From assembly GCA_030448125.1 (NCBI GenBank), contig JAUJNO010000006.1, positions 83,312 to 142,164 of the forward strand: a stretch of DNA of 58,853 bases. The letters are read 5' to 3'. Every line of letters starts with the position of its first letter. Positions within the stretch are counted from its first letter, which is position 1. Positions 27,014 to 33,823 of the stretch are shown one piece after another. The position numbers and the translations under genes are program-made. Source of the stretch: Rubrobacteraceae bacterium. Lineage in GTDB: Bacteria; Actinomycetota; Rubrobacteria; Rubrobacterales; Rubrobacteraceae. A model generated the notes under the pieces. The model was not told where the DNA came from and made no database searches. It was given only the letters and a program-made list of their open reading frames with translations.

Positions 27014-27451
27014 CTAACGTGCTGGGCTGTAGCAGCCCTTTTCCTTCTCGACCGGAAATTCCTTGGGGCACCCGCCGCCCGGCATCCTTGGTATGAGTCC
27101 CTCCGAGGGACCACCTGCCTCCATTAGCGTACCCGGATCTGGGTTGGGAGGCGGTGGAGGTGGCGGCGGTGAGGGACGATTCTTCCCCTGGGGATTCCCA
27201 GGGGGAGGATTATTAGGAGAGGAGGCACCAGGCTCGTCGCCCGGTGATGGCTGATCCTCCGGCCCGTCCTCGAAAGGGTCGTTAGGTTGGTCTCCACCAT
27301 CTGGTGGTTGGGTGCCGACCTTGTCCTTGCCATCGTCCTGGGCTAAGACCATCCCGTCAGAGCCGATCAGGGTCCACGCCGCCACGGTCCCGCAAACTGC
27401 GATAAACACCACGATTACCAGCCTTACCGGCAGCCTTCCGCTGCGCAACAT
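27014..27451 (-). CDS. Secreted Pro-rich protein with C-terminal PGGGCPKEFP module
   Basis: A 145-residue protein. The signal-like N-terminus (RLVIVVFIAVCGTVAAWTLI, then a VLAQ-type cleavage site) leads into a disordered Asp/Pro/Gly/Asn region with an eight-proline run near residue 100. The C-terminal 37 residues match the downstream paralogue: EAGGPSEG...PGGGCPKEFP...GCYS, with both Cys kept. No lipobox and no LPxTG. ATG start 27451 after CAGGGGG. A consensus-like promoter lies 36 bases upstream. Not recognised as a known family. Confidence 0.75.
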   Translation of the reverse strand: MLRSGRLPVRLVIVVFIAVCGTVAAWTLIGSDGMVLAQDDGKDKVGTQPPDGGDQPNDPFEDGPEDQPSPGDEPGASSPNNPPPGNPQGKNRPSPPPPPPPPNPDPGTLMEAGGPSEGLIPRMPGGGCPKEFPVEKEKGCYSPAR

Positions 27452-27477
27452 AAAACCCCCTGAGAACCTCTGCGTTG

Positions 27478-27714
27478 TTAAGGATTATTATAGTCTGGTT
27501 TGTAAACTTTAGTCAAAGCTGCATCCCACAACCACTCAACCTGCACCGCACGTTTACTCTGTGTCCTGATCCAGAACTCCGACATCGACGCGACAGAGGT
27601 TATGAGATGTGGATGGAGGCGTGAAAGGACGCTCGTGTTTCTCGGCATACGTACTAAGAGGCTGCGCCAGTAGGGAAAATAGGGAATCTTCATCTGACTG
27701 CTGGCAGTAGACAT
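27478..27714 (-). CDS. Doubtful ORF, possible gene fragment
   Basis: Open frame of 78 codons from an ATG; the frame stays open upstream to about 27820 (Lys/Arg-rich, VTHISKKRRLQKSKGRAAS-like) without a usable start. Trp/Arg-rich composition, no recognised domain. Base composition is lower in GC than that of core genes. The promoter of 27014-27451 lies inside its 3' end. It may be a remnant of an imported gene or non-coding. Confidence 0.2.
   Translation of the reverse strand: MSTASSQMKIPYFPYWRSLLVRMPRNTSVLSRLHPHLITSVASMSEFWIRTQSKRAVQVEWLWDAALTKVYKPDYNNP
27487..27516 (-). promoter_or_regulatory. Strong sigma-70-type promoter for the secreted paralogue pair
   Basis: On the minus strand TTGACT (27516-27511), an 18-base spacer and TATAAT (27492-27487). 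The predicted start is about 30 bases upstream of the 27451 ATG. It is the best-matching promoter in the accessory zone. Confidence 0.75.
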
Positions 27715-27776
27715 CTTAGCGGCATCTCGATGAATAGAGGCAGCCCGCCCCTTAGATTTCTGCAGGCGACGTTTTT

Positions 27777-27863
27777 TTGAAATATGTGTTACGATAGCAT
27801 AGTAGGCGACACTGCCCCTCTAGTAGGAGGTAAGGACCGATGCAGAGGAAGATCTACAACTAG
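27777..27863 (+). other. Candidate tiny transcription unit with a 7-codon ORF
   Basis: TTGAAA (27777-27782) and an AT-rich CATAGTA (around 27798) could form a promoter. An excellent ribosome site AGGAGG (27825-27830) precedes ATG 27840 by 9 bases, opening MQRKIYN and TAG at 27861-27863. A hairpin with a T-run follows at 27905-27959. This may be a small RNA, a leader peptide or the stump of a lost gene. Confidence 0.3.
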
Positions 27864-27904
27864 CCGCAGGCACTGGCGTTGTGGCACGACCAGAGTTTGT
27901 TGCA

Positions 27905-27959
27905 CGGGCTAGCGATCGCTGACTCTTCACAGGAGCAGCTTCGCTAGCCCGAATATTTT
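27905..27959 (+). terminator. Hairpin followed by T-run
   Basis: CGGGCTAGCGA (27905-27915) pairs perfectly with TCGCTAGCCCG (27941-27951) across a 25-base loop, followed by AATATTTTT. This is the clearest factor-independent-like terminator for the plus strand in accessory zone 1, though the loop is long. Confidence 0.5.
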
Positions 27960-27991
27960 TGCTACCTATAGTCTCCGAGAACGCACCTTCT

Positions 27992-28246
27992 CTACCTACC
28001 GCACATCCGTTCCTTAAGGACCCAAAAACGCGCGCGAGGCACCGGACACTTGGCAAGACTTCGCAACACCTTATAAAAAGGGCCGGAGCCCCGAAGGACC
28101 CCGACCGGAGCAAGGAGTTCTTCAGAAAGAGTTTGGTAAAGCTCAAATAGGTCCGAGAACTTGCTCTGCAAGGCGTCAGAGCAGGGCTTCTGAACTCGAT
28201 TCAGTGACTGATTGCAGTAAAGTTGTGGCGTTGAGGTAGTCTTCAC
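27992..28246 (-). CDS. Unrecognised ORF, low confidence
   Basis: GTG-started frame of 84 codons; the frame is open upstream to about 28350 (residues such as RSEDNDLRQVRPPEEQLDRV look protein-like). Contains SKFSDLFELYQTLSEELL, a plausible amphipathic helix, and ends KERMCGR. Both arms of a 16-base inverted repeat (28124-28139, 28251-28266) lie in or near it. No family recognised; may be a decayed gene. Confidence 0.25.
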   Translation of the reverse strand: MKTTSTPQLYCNQSLNRVQKPCSDALQSKFSDLFELYQTLSEELLAPVGVLRGSGPFYKVLRSLAKCPVPRARFWVLKERMCGR

Positions 28247-28266
28247 CTTATTACCAAACTCTTTCT
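28124..28266. repeat. 16-bp inverted repeats flanking 111 bases
   Basis: AGAAAGAGTTTGGTAA at 28124-28139 and its exact complement TTACCAAACTCTTTCT at 28251-28266. The 111-base centre shows no gene of its own. Such spacing is compatible with a mobile-element remnant, an invertible segment or a large RNA stem. Confidence 0.6.
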
Positions 28267-28472
28267 CATAGCGGGTTGCAATGAGGTTGACCCGGTCAAG
28301 TTGTTCTTCGGGAGGGCGTACTTGACGAAGGTCATTGTCTTCCGAGCGGGCCTTCTAAAGAAGCATCCATGTCCCCTAGGAGATTGCCTGGTCCAATGTC
28401 CGTGCAAAGCGCTGTCAGAGGCCGTTTGGAATGGTTTACTGTACCCATGTACGCGAAGCTAAGCACACCAAT

Positions 28473-28898
28473 ATGAGCCCGTCGTTTTTTCTGGTCATCC
28501 CGATCGCTACCTTATGGCCGATCGTAGCCCTGGGAGTGACCTTCGCGCGCTTCGGCGAGTTGCCGGGGGACAGTAAGCAGGTAGCCGCTGCCGTACTGGG
28601 CTTCCTCTTCGTGGGGGTGCTTTCCGGGTTCGTGTTGATCTCTATGCTAAGGCGAATGGCTAGTCGTCAGAGAAGCGTGTTTATCGTAATCGGTTACGCT
28701 CTGGCAGCGCCTTTCGGTTACGTTTCCGGTATCGTGGGCCCGCTCGCCTTGGAGGCCTTCAGTGTAGGGTGGCTACCAGAGGTTATCTACTACTTCCTGC
28801 TTCTTCCTCTGGCGATAGCCTTCTACGGATCTTTGCCGCCCATCTGTGGAGCAGCGGCAGGCTTGCTGATTGGCCGCGTCAGGGATCGCAGTTCTTGA
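28473..28898 (+). CDS. Small integral membrane protein
   Basis: About 141 residues with four hydrophobic segments: IPIATLWPIVALGVTFARF, AAAVLGFLFVGVLSGFVLI, VIGYALAAPFGYVSGIVGPL and VIYYFLLLPLAIAFYG, and a short Arg-rich tail. The frame opens at 28431, but ATG 28473 (MSPSFF) puts the first helix at the N-terminus. Ribosome site weak. Lies alone between unassigned stretches; no known family recognised. Confidence 0.55.
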   Translation: MSPSFFLVIPIATLWPIVALGVTFARFGELPGDSKQVAAAVLGFLFVGVLSGFVLISMLRRMASRQRSVFIVIGYALAAPFGYVSGIVGPLALEAFSVGWLPEVIYYFLLLPLAIAFYGSLPPICGAAAGLLIGRVRDRSS

Positions 28899-29242
28899 GC
28901 GCTTTTCTCACTACATAAGCCCCGGCCCGATGGACGATACGCGCCTACCCTACTTCGGTAGGCAAATCGCCCTCCCGCTCGCAGAACGGTATAAGGACCC
29001 TACGGATGTACTGAGCAGTCCAGCTGCCGCCGTGGTCCTCTTCATCCATAGAGGCGACGAAATCCAGGTGGATAACGATGTGCCCGTAAGGAGGTAGGGT
29101 CCAACATTACGGCAAGCCCTGAGTCGTCCACTACGTGCGACCAGCAAGTAAACCAAGCCGCTTCAGCCTCTGGCTAACCTAGACGACTGCTTCAAAGGGT
29201 CGGGGTGTAAAAGCCCTGGCCCTTCTTTATGCCCTCACTTCC
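28899..29242 (+). other. Gap with one doubtful ORF
   Basis: A frame from ATG 28930 to TAG 29097 would encode MDDTRLPYFGRQIALPLAER... (55 codons); it has no family match and no ribosome site. Nothing else is seen before the inverted repeat at 29243. Confidence 0.25.
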
Positions 29243-29276
29243 TGAGTTTCCGAGAATTACACTTATCGGAAACTCA
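29243..29276. terminator. 11-bp inverted repeat at the end of the minus-strand operon
   Basis: TGAGTTTCCGA (29243-29253) and TCGGAAACTCA (29266-29276) with a 12-base loop. The right arm includes the stop codon of the ribD-type gene. Position suggests an end-of-operon structure; there is no T-run, so it could instead be an operator or element end. Confidence 0.5.
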
Positions 29277-30122
29277 AGGATCTTGTAGAGCTCTTGTAGG
29301 GTTGGACAGGGCGTATCTGAGGAGGAGTTCGCCGGCTCTGGAGAGGTGGATGGAGATTGGCTCGGCTTTAGTGTTTTCTTGGGGCGAGTTCTGGGAGTTC
29401 TGGGACGAGAGTCTTGGGCCTTCGAGGATGGTGAGCACGTCGGGTCGCTCGCCGCCGAGGAGTTTTGGGGCGAGCGTCAGAAATATTTCGTCTACGAGGC
29501 CCGCTGAGACCAGGGCGTGGTTCAAGGCCGGGCCTCCCTCGACGAGGAGCATGTTTATGTCATAGCGCTCCTTTAGGGTTATGAGAGCCTGCTTCGGGTC
29601 GAGCCGGTCGCTCGCAGGCTCCTTGGGTACGGCTTCCACGGATGCGTACGACGAGAGGATGGCCGAACGCTCTTTGGGGATCCCGGTTGAGGTTAGGATG
29701 AGGAGGTTGTCGGGCGAGGAGCCGAGAAGGTTCTTTTCCAGCGGGATATCGTCGCCGGTTGTGGTTGCTATAACGGCGAGGGGTTGAGGCGCAAGGCCGC
29801 GAGCTTCGCGTGAGCGGGCTAGATCTTCGGGGATTGTTAGGGTGAGTTTCTCGGCGCGGATCGTGCCCGCTCCCGTCATCACGGCGTCCGCGCGGGCACG
29901 CAAGGCGCGCATGAGTGCCCGGTCGGTCGGGCTTCCCAGGGAAGCTGCCTTGCCATCCACAGCCGCCCTACCGTCGAGGGAGGCGACCATATTGATCACC
30001 GTGTAGGGCCACTCCTTCGGGGCCGTTTCCCTCGCTGGGGTTTCCCTCGCTAGGAAGTGAATGTCGGAGTAGACGTCCTCTACCGCCAGCCTTGCGGTCG
30101 GTTCGGGAAAGAGCCTTAGAAC
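29274..30122 (-). CDS. RibD C-terminal (pyrimidine reductase) domain protein
   Basis: Reductase of the RibD_C/dihydrofolate-reductase fold, as used in riboflavin synthesis: INMVASLDGRAAVDGKA, RALRARADAVMTGAGTIRAE, LLVEGGPALNHALV, DEIFLTLAPKLLGG. No deaminase domain, so stand-alone. The first canonical start is GTG 29999, but the frame continues upstream with family-like sequence (VLRLFPEP, then PKEWPYTVINMV) to GTT 30122, five bases after AAAGGAG. No ATG/GTG/TTG exists there, so a non-standard or lost start is likely. The long form has about 282 residues. Lies 10 bases after hflX. Confidence 0.75.
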   Translation of the reverse strand, partial: VLRLFPEPTARLAVEDVYSDIHFLARETPARETAPKEWPYTVINMVASLDGRAAVDGKAASLGSPTDRALMRALRARADAVMTGAGTIRAEKLTLTIPEDLARSREARGLAPQPLAVIATTTGDDIPLEKNLLGSSPDNLLILTSTGIPKERSAILSSYASVEAVPKEPASDRLDPKQALITLKERYDINMLLVEGGPALNHALVSAGLVDEIFLTLAPKLLGGERPDVLTILEGPRLSSQNSQNSPQENTKAEPISIHLSRAGELLLRYALSNPTRALQDP

Positions 30123-30132
30123 CTCTTCTCCT

Positions 30133-31473
30133 TTACGCGGTGCGGTAATGGGCGTACCTGCGGGCCTGGGGCTTCGACAGGGTGACGTCGAGCTTCAGGC
30201 CCTCCTCAGTGTCCTCGCGGTCGTGTATCTCAGCCCGTCCGTAGAGGCCGCCAACCGCGCCGTACTCGGAGTGCGGTATCAGGAGGCGCACGCGCACCCG
30301 GCTGCGGGCCAGGGCGTCGTTGATAGCGCCCAGCAGAGGACCGGTGGCGTCCCGTTTCGCGCTTATGAAAACCGCGTCGGGATAAGAGGACGCCAGCTCT
30401 CGCCGCCTATCTCCCGAGAGGAGGTCCATCTTGTTGAGACACAGCACCACCTCTCGCCACGTCGCTCCGTCTTCCGCCGAGAAGGCTTCGGCCAGAGTGT
30501 CCTCGACGGTGCGTATCTCTTCTTCGAGCTTCTCGCTAGCGGCGTCGGCGCACAGGATGACTACGTCGGCGTCTCTCGCGGCCTCGAGCGTGCTCGCGAA
30601 GGAATGCACGAGTTGGGTGGGCAACTTCCTTATGAAGCCGACCGTGTCGGTGAGTACAAAGTCTGGGCGGACGGCCCCCGGCGCCTCTTCTCCCGAGCCG
30701 CTCCCCGTCCCGTTCGCACGATTCCCGGCGGCCCCCGAGACGGTCCCAGCCACGAGGCGCGTGGTGGTTTCGAGGGTCTCGAAGAGCCTGTCGGCGGTGG
30801 ATCTGCTCTCGCCGCTCAAGGTGTTGAGGATCGTGGTCTTGCCGGCGTTGGTGTAGCCCACCAGGACGACGCTCGGAGGGCCTTCCTTCTTGAGGCGGGC
30901 GCCGCGAACCTCCCTCGCGGCCTTCTCCTCCGCGAGCCTCTTGCGGATCCTCTCCATGCGCTGCCGGATCACGCGCCTGTCGTACTCGAGCTGCTGCTCG
31001 CCAGGTCCCCTGGTCGTTACGCCGCCGCCGCCGAGCCTGCTTAGGGCTTTGTATCCGCCCCTGACCCTGGGTAGCCTGTAGGTAAGCTCCGCGAGCTCGA
31101 CCTCGAGCCGGCTCGCGGCGTCCCTCGCATGAGCCTCGAAGATACGAATGATGAGGAGCGTCCGGTCCACGACGGGAACCCCCGCGGCCTTTTCCAGGAC
31201 CCGCGCCTGCGAAGCCGAGAGCTCATCGTCCGAGACAACGAACTCGGCCCCGGTGACCCCGACGAGACCTCCGAGCTCCTCCCGCTTGCCGCGCCCCAGA
31301 TACCCAGCCCCGTCTCGCCGGCCCTGCTCGAGTTTCCCTATCACCTCGAGCCCCAACGTCTCCGAGAGACGGGCGAGCTCCTCGAGCTGGCGATCCTCGC
31401 CCGCCCCGACGAGTATGGCCCCTTGCAGGGCCTCGCCGTCAGTCTTCCGCTCCTTCTGGCTTCTCTGTGTCAT
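30133..31473 (-). CDS. hflX: Ribosome-associated GTPase HflX
   Basis: 446-residue GTPase that splits stalled ribosomes. N-terminal HflX domain (FVVSDDELSASQ, VPVVDRTLLIIRIF, YRLPRVRGG, GGGVTTRGPGEQQLE), then GTP-binding G domain: GYTNAGKTT near residue 204, VLTDTVGFI, LNKMDLL, and SAKRD. An extra Gly/Ser/Asn-rich loop (about 25 residues, around ANGTGSGSGEEAPG) sits before the DxxG motif. ATG overlaps the miaA stop; a perfect TATAAT six bases upstream suggests a separate leaderless transcript. Confidence 0.94.
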   Translation of the reverse strand: MTQRSQKERKTDGEALQGAILVGAGEDRQLEELARLSETLGLEVIGKLEQGRRDGAGYLGRGKREELGGLVGVTGAEFVVSDDELSASQARVLEKAAGVPVVDRTLLIIRIFEAHARDAASRLEVELAELTYRLPRVRGGYKALSRLGGGGVTTRGPGEQQLEYDRRVIRQRMERIRKRLAEEKAAREVRGARLKKEGPPSVVLVGYTNAGKTTILNTLSGESRSTADRLFETLETTTRLVAGTVSGAAGNRANGTGSGSGEEAPGAVRPDFVLTDTVGFIRKLPTQLVHSFASTLEAARDADVVILCADAASEKLEEEIRTVEDTLAEAFSAEDGATWREVVLCLNKMDLLSGDRRRELASSYPDAVFISAKRDATGPLLGAINDALARSRVRVRLLIPHSEYGAVGGLYGRAEIHDREDTEEGLKLDVTLSKPQARRYAHYRTA

Positions 31474-32384
31474 TGCCCTATTATACCGTGTATTGAATGC
31501 ATGACCCCCTCTTGATCCTCCGGACGTTCCAGGACCAGGACGCGCCCGGCGACTTCGTCGGCGGCCTCCTGGCCCTGGCGCGCGCGGAGGGTGCGAGCGA
31601 GCTTGTCGAACCAGCGGATCTGGCGCCGGGCGAGCCTGCGAGTGCGGGTCGCTATTGCCTCCTCGGCATCGCCGGTGGAGAGGGCGCCGGAGACGTGAAG
31701 TAGCATCTCCTTGACGCCGATAGACTCTCGCACCGATGGGTTGGGAAGAATGCCGGACTCCTTCAGGCGCATCGCTTCTCCGGCGCCCTCTCGGACTATT
31801 TTGGAGGAGCGCGCGTCTATATCTAGGTCGAGGGCGTGCCTGGGAGGACGCAGGTACACGAGGGCGAGATCATAGAGGAGGTCACCGTCCCATATCGAAC
31901 CTCGCTTCGCACTCCCGGAGAGCTCGAGCTCCAATCGCCTCGCCTCTCGCCTCGGGTTCTCCGCGCCGGCAGCCAGCCTCTCGGCCTCCTTACGAACCAC
32001 GTGCGGCGCCTTCGGGGCCAGTGGCACGTCAAGGACGAGAGCGTTCAGGTACATGCCGGTGCCTGCATCGAGCAAGAACGGGAGGTCCGATGAAAGTGAA
32101 TCGATTATCCCTTCGGCGTTCTCCTTGTGGCGGGCAACGGTCCACTCCTCGGCCACCGAGACGATACCCACAAGCTCCGCGGGTCGCGCGCGGTCCTGGT
32201 TGGTTATCACCGGTATCTCCCGGTAGACCTGCATGGAGTCGACCAGGATCGTCGTTGCCCATGCTCCGAACTCGGCGGAGATGGCCTCGGCAAGAGTGTC
32301 GGCAAGGGCGCTCTTGCCGGCGGAAGTGGGGCCGCAAACGACGAGGGCCCCGCGGCGATGCCTACGAGACGTCCTAGAGACCAC
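31470..32384 (-). CDS. miaA: tRNA dimethylallyltransferase
   Basis: Adds a dimethylallyl group to A37 of tRNAs reading UNN codons. The 304-residue protein has the P-loop CGPTSAGKSALA, DSMQVYREI, LLDAGTGMYLNAL and the tRNA-contact RQIRWFDK. GTG 32384 (VSRTSRRHRRGALVV) was chosen: it follows AAGAAGG and leaves 11 bases after miaB; the longer upstream frame only overlaps miaB. It acts just before MiaB on the same nucleotide. Confidence 0.92.
   Translation of the reverse strand: MVSRTSRRHRRGALVVCGPTSAGKSALADTLAEAISAEFGAWATTILVDSMQVYREIPVITNQDRARPAELVGIVSVAEEWTVARHKENAEGIIDSLSSDLPFLLDAGTGMYLNALVLDVPLAPKAPHVVRKEAERLAAGAENPRREARRLELELSGSAKRGSIWDGDLLYDLALVYLRPPRHALDLDIDARSSKIVREGAGEAMRLKESGILPNPSVRESIGVKEMLLHVSGALSTGDAEEAIATRTRRLARRQIRWFDKLARTLRARQGQEAADEVAGRVLVLERPEDQEGVMHSIHGIIGQ
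31480..31485 (-). promoter_or_regulatory. -10 TATAAT for a leaderless hflX mRNA
   Basis: On the minus strand TATAAT is followed by AGGGCA and then the hflX ATG, so the transcript should start at the AUG. It lies within the last codons of miaA. No clear -35. Confidence 0.5.
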
Positions 32385-32395
32385 GAACCACCTTC

Positions 32396-33823
32396 TTAGC
32401 TTGGCGGACCTAAGGTCTCCCCGGCGTAGAGTACGTGGGGTCCTGCTTCTTCGATCTTCGCGGTTACGTAACGTCCCGCCCCAGCGCCGGTACGTACGTG
32501 GACGGCGTGACCGCTCCACGTCTCTCCGACGGCCTTGCCGAGGCTCTCTTCGTTGGGTCCGCCGCTGCGACCGTGGCGAACGTAGATCTCCTCGACCAAG
32601 CCTATCTTACGCCGGTTACGCCGGAAGGCGTTCTGCTCGACGGCCCGCAATACCTCGACGAATCTCCTCTGGGCCACGTCCTCGGGGACCGCGCCCTCGG
32701 GCTCCGCGGAGAGCGCGGCCGCCTCTGTCCCACGCCTTGGAGAGAACTTGAAGACGTAGGCCGAGTCGAATGAACAGTCCTCGACGAGCCTCAAGGTCTC
32801 CTCGTGGTCCCTCTCTGTCTCACCGGGGTGCCCCACGATGATGTCCGTACTCAGAGTTCCGTCGGGCACGGATTCCCGAAAGACCTCTATCTTGCGCCGG
32901 TACCTCTCCGACTTGTAGCCCCGATGCATTACCTTCAGCATACGGTCGGAGCCCGACTGCACCGGCAAGTGCAGCCTCCCGACTATCGTGTCCTTCTCCC
33001 CGATGAGCCTCAAAGTGCGATCCTCCATGTTCGACGGGTGACTCGTCGTGAACCAAACCCGCGGCGCCTCGTCCGCGACCCGCTCCAACAGGTCGCAGAA
33101 CCTCTTGCCGCTTCCGTCAGGAGCCCGCCAGGCGTCCACCGTCTGCCCGAGCAATGTCACGTACCGCGTCCCGGAGCCAACCAACCGCCTGACCTCCTCA
33201 ACTACGTTCTCTGTCGGTCGGCACACCATCCTTCCACGCACCGACGGCACCACGCAGTAGCTGCACTTGTAGTTGCAGCCGGTCATTATCGTGACGAAGG
33301 CCGAGTGCTCCCCCTCTGTCCCCGGAAGCTCCGGTGTGTACGTCTCCTCCATCCCTGGTAAACCAACGAATTCTGCTAACTCATATGTATTATGGGTACC
33401 AAGTACAAGATCTATACCGTATTGCTTTTCTAGCTGTTGGGCTTCACTGGCGGCGCCGATGCAGCCGGTAAGGGCGATCTTTTTGACGCGGCCTTCTCTT
33501 TTTAGGCGGTTTAGCTCGCCGAGGTGGCCGCGGACGCGGTCGACGGCGTTCTCGCGGACGTAGCAGGTGTTGAGTATGACGAGGTCGGCCTCTTCGTAGC
33601 TCTGGACCTCGGCGTAGCCGGCGTCACGAATCATGCGCCGCATCCGGTCGGAGTCGTGAACGTTCATCTGGCAACCGAAGGTCCTTATACACGCCGTTTT
33701 GGACGCCGAACCCGGAGGACCGGCGGAGGTCCCGGCGGCGGGTTTCCTGATCAGGGGAATCGGCGCGGCGTCCTTCGCAACGCTTTTCGCGGCGTCTTTT
33801 CCTCCATTCGTGGTGCTATTCAT
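32396..33823 (-). CDS. miaB: tRNA-2-methylthio-N6-dimethylallyladenosine synthase
   Basis: Radical-SAM methylthiotransferase. The 475-residue protein has an N-terminal extension, the MTTase domain with three cluster Cys (FGCQMN, NTCYVRENA, TGCIGA), the radical-SAM motif CNYKCSYC in IMTGCNYKCSYCVVPSVRGR, LLGQTVDAW (family LLGQNVNSY) and a C-terminal TRAM domain (EIYVRHG...GRYVTAKI). ATG 33823 overlaps the upstream ATPase gene. Composition changes near 33387 at a CATAATAC copy. Confidence 0.94.
   Translation of the reverse strand: MNSTTNGGKDAAKSVAKDAAPIPLIRKPAAGTSAGPPGSASKTACIRTFGCQMNVHDSDRMRRMIRDAGYAEVQSYEEADLVILNTCYVRENAVDRVRGHLGELNRLKREGRVKKIALTGCIGAASEAQQLEKQYGIDLVLGTHNTYELAEFVGLPGMEETYTPELPGTEGEHSAFVTIMTGCNYKCSYCVVPSVRGRMVCRPTENVVEEVRRLVGSGTRYVTLLGQTVDAWRAPDGSGKRFCDLLERVADEAPRVWFTTSHPSNMEDRTLRLIGEKDTIVGRLHLPVQSGSDRMLKVMHRGYKSERYRRKIEVFRESVPDGTLSTDIIVGHPGETERDHEETLRLVEDCSFDSAYVFKFSPRRGTEAAALSAEPEGAVPEDVAQRRFVEVLRAVEQNAFRRNRRKIGLVEEIYVRHGRSGGPNEESLGKAVGETWSGHAVHVRTGAGAGRYVTAKIEEAGPHVLYAGETLGPPS
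33387..33396 (-). promoter_or_regulatory. CCCATAATAC motif inside miaB
   Basis: Minus-strand CCCATAATAC. Plus-strand counts: 33321-33380 12 G/21 C; 33421-33480 20 G/15 C. The change from C-rich to G-rich is centred on an unusually AT-rich 60 bases. Confidence 0.4.

Noticed and set aside
27063..27254. Plus-strand Gly-rich ORF opposite the Pro-rich secreted protein
   Set aside because: It mirrors the proline run on the other strand and has no ribosome site.
29243..29276. Terminal inverted repeat of an insertion sequence
   Set aside because: No transposase or matching end was found; position at the operon end favours a termination or regulatory structure.
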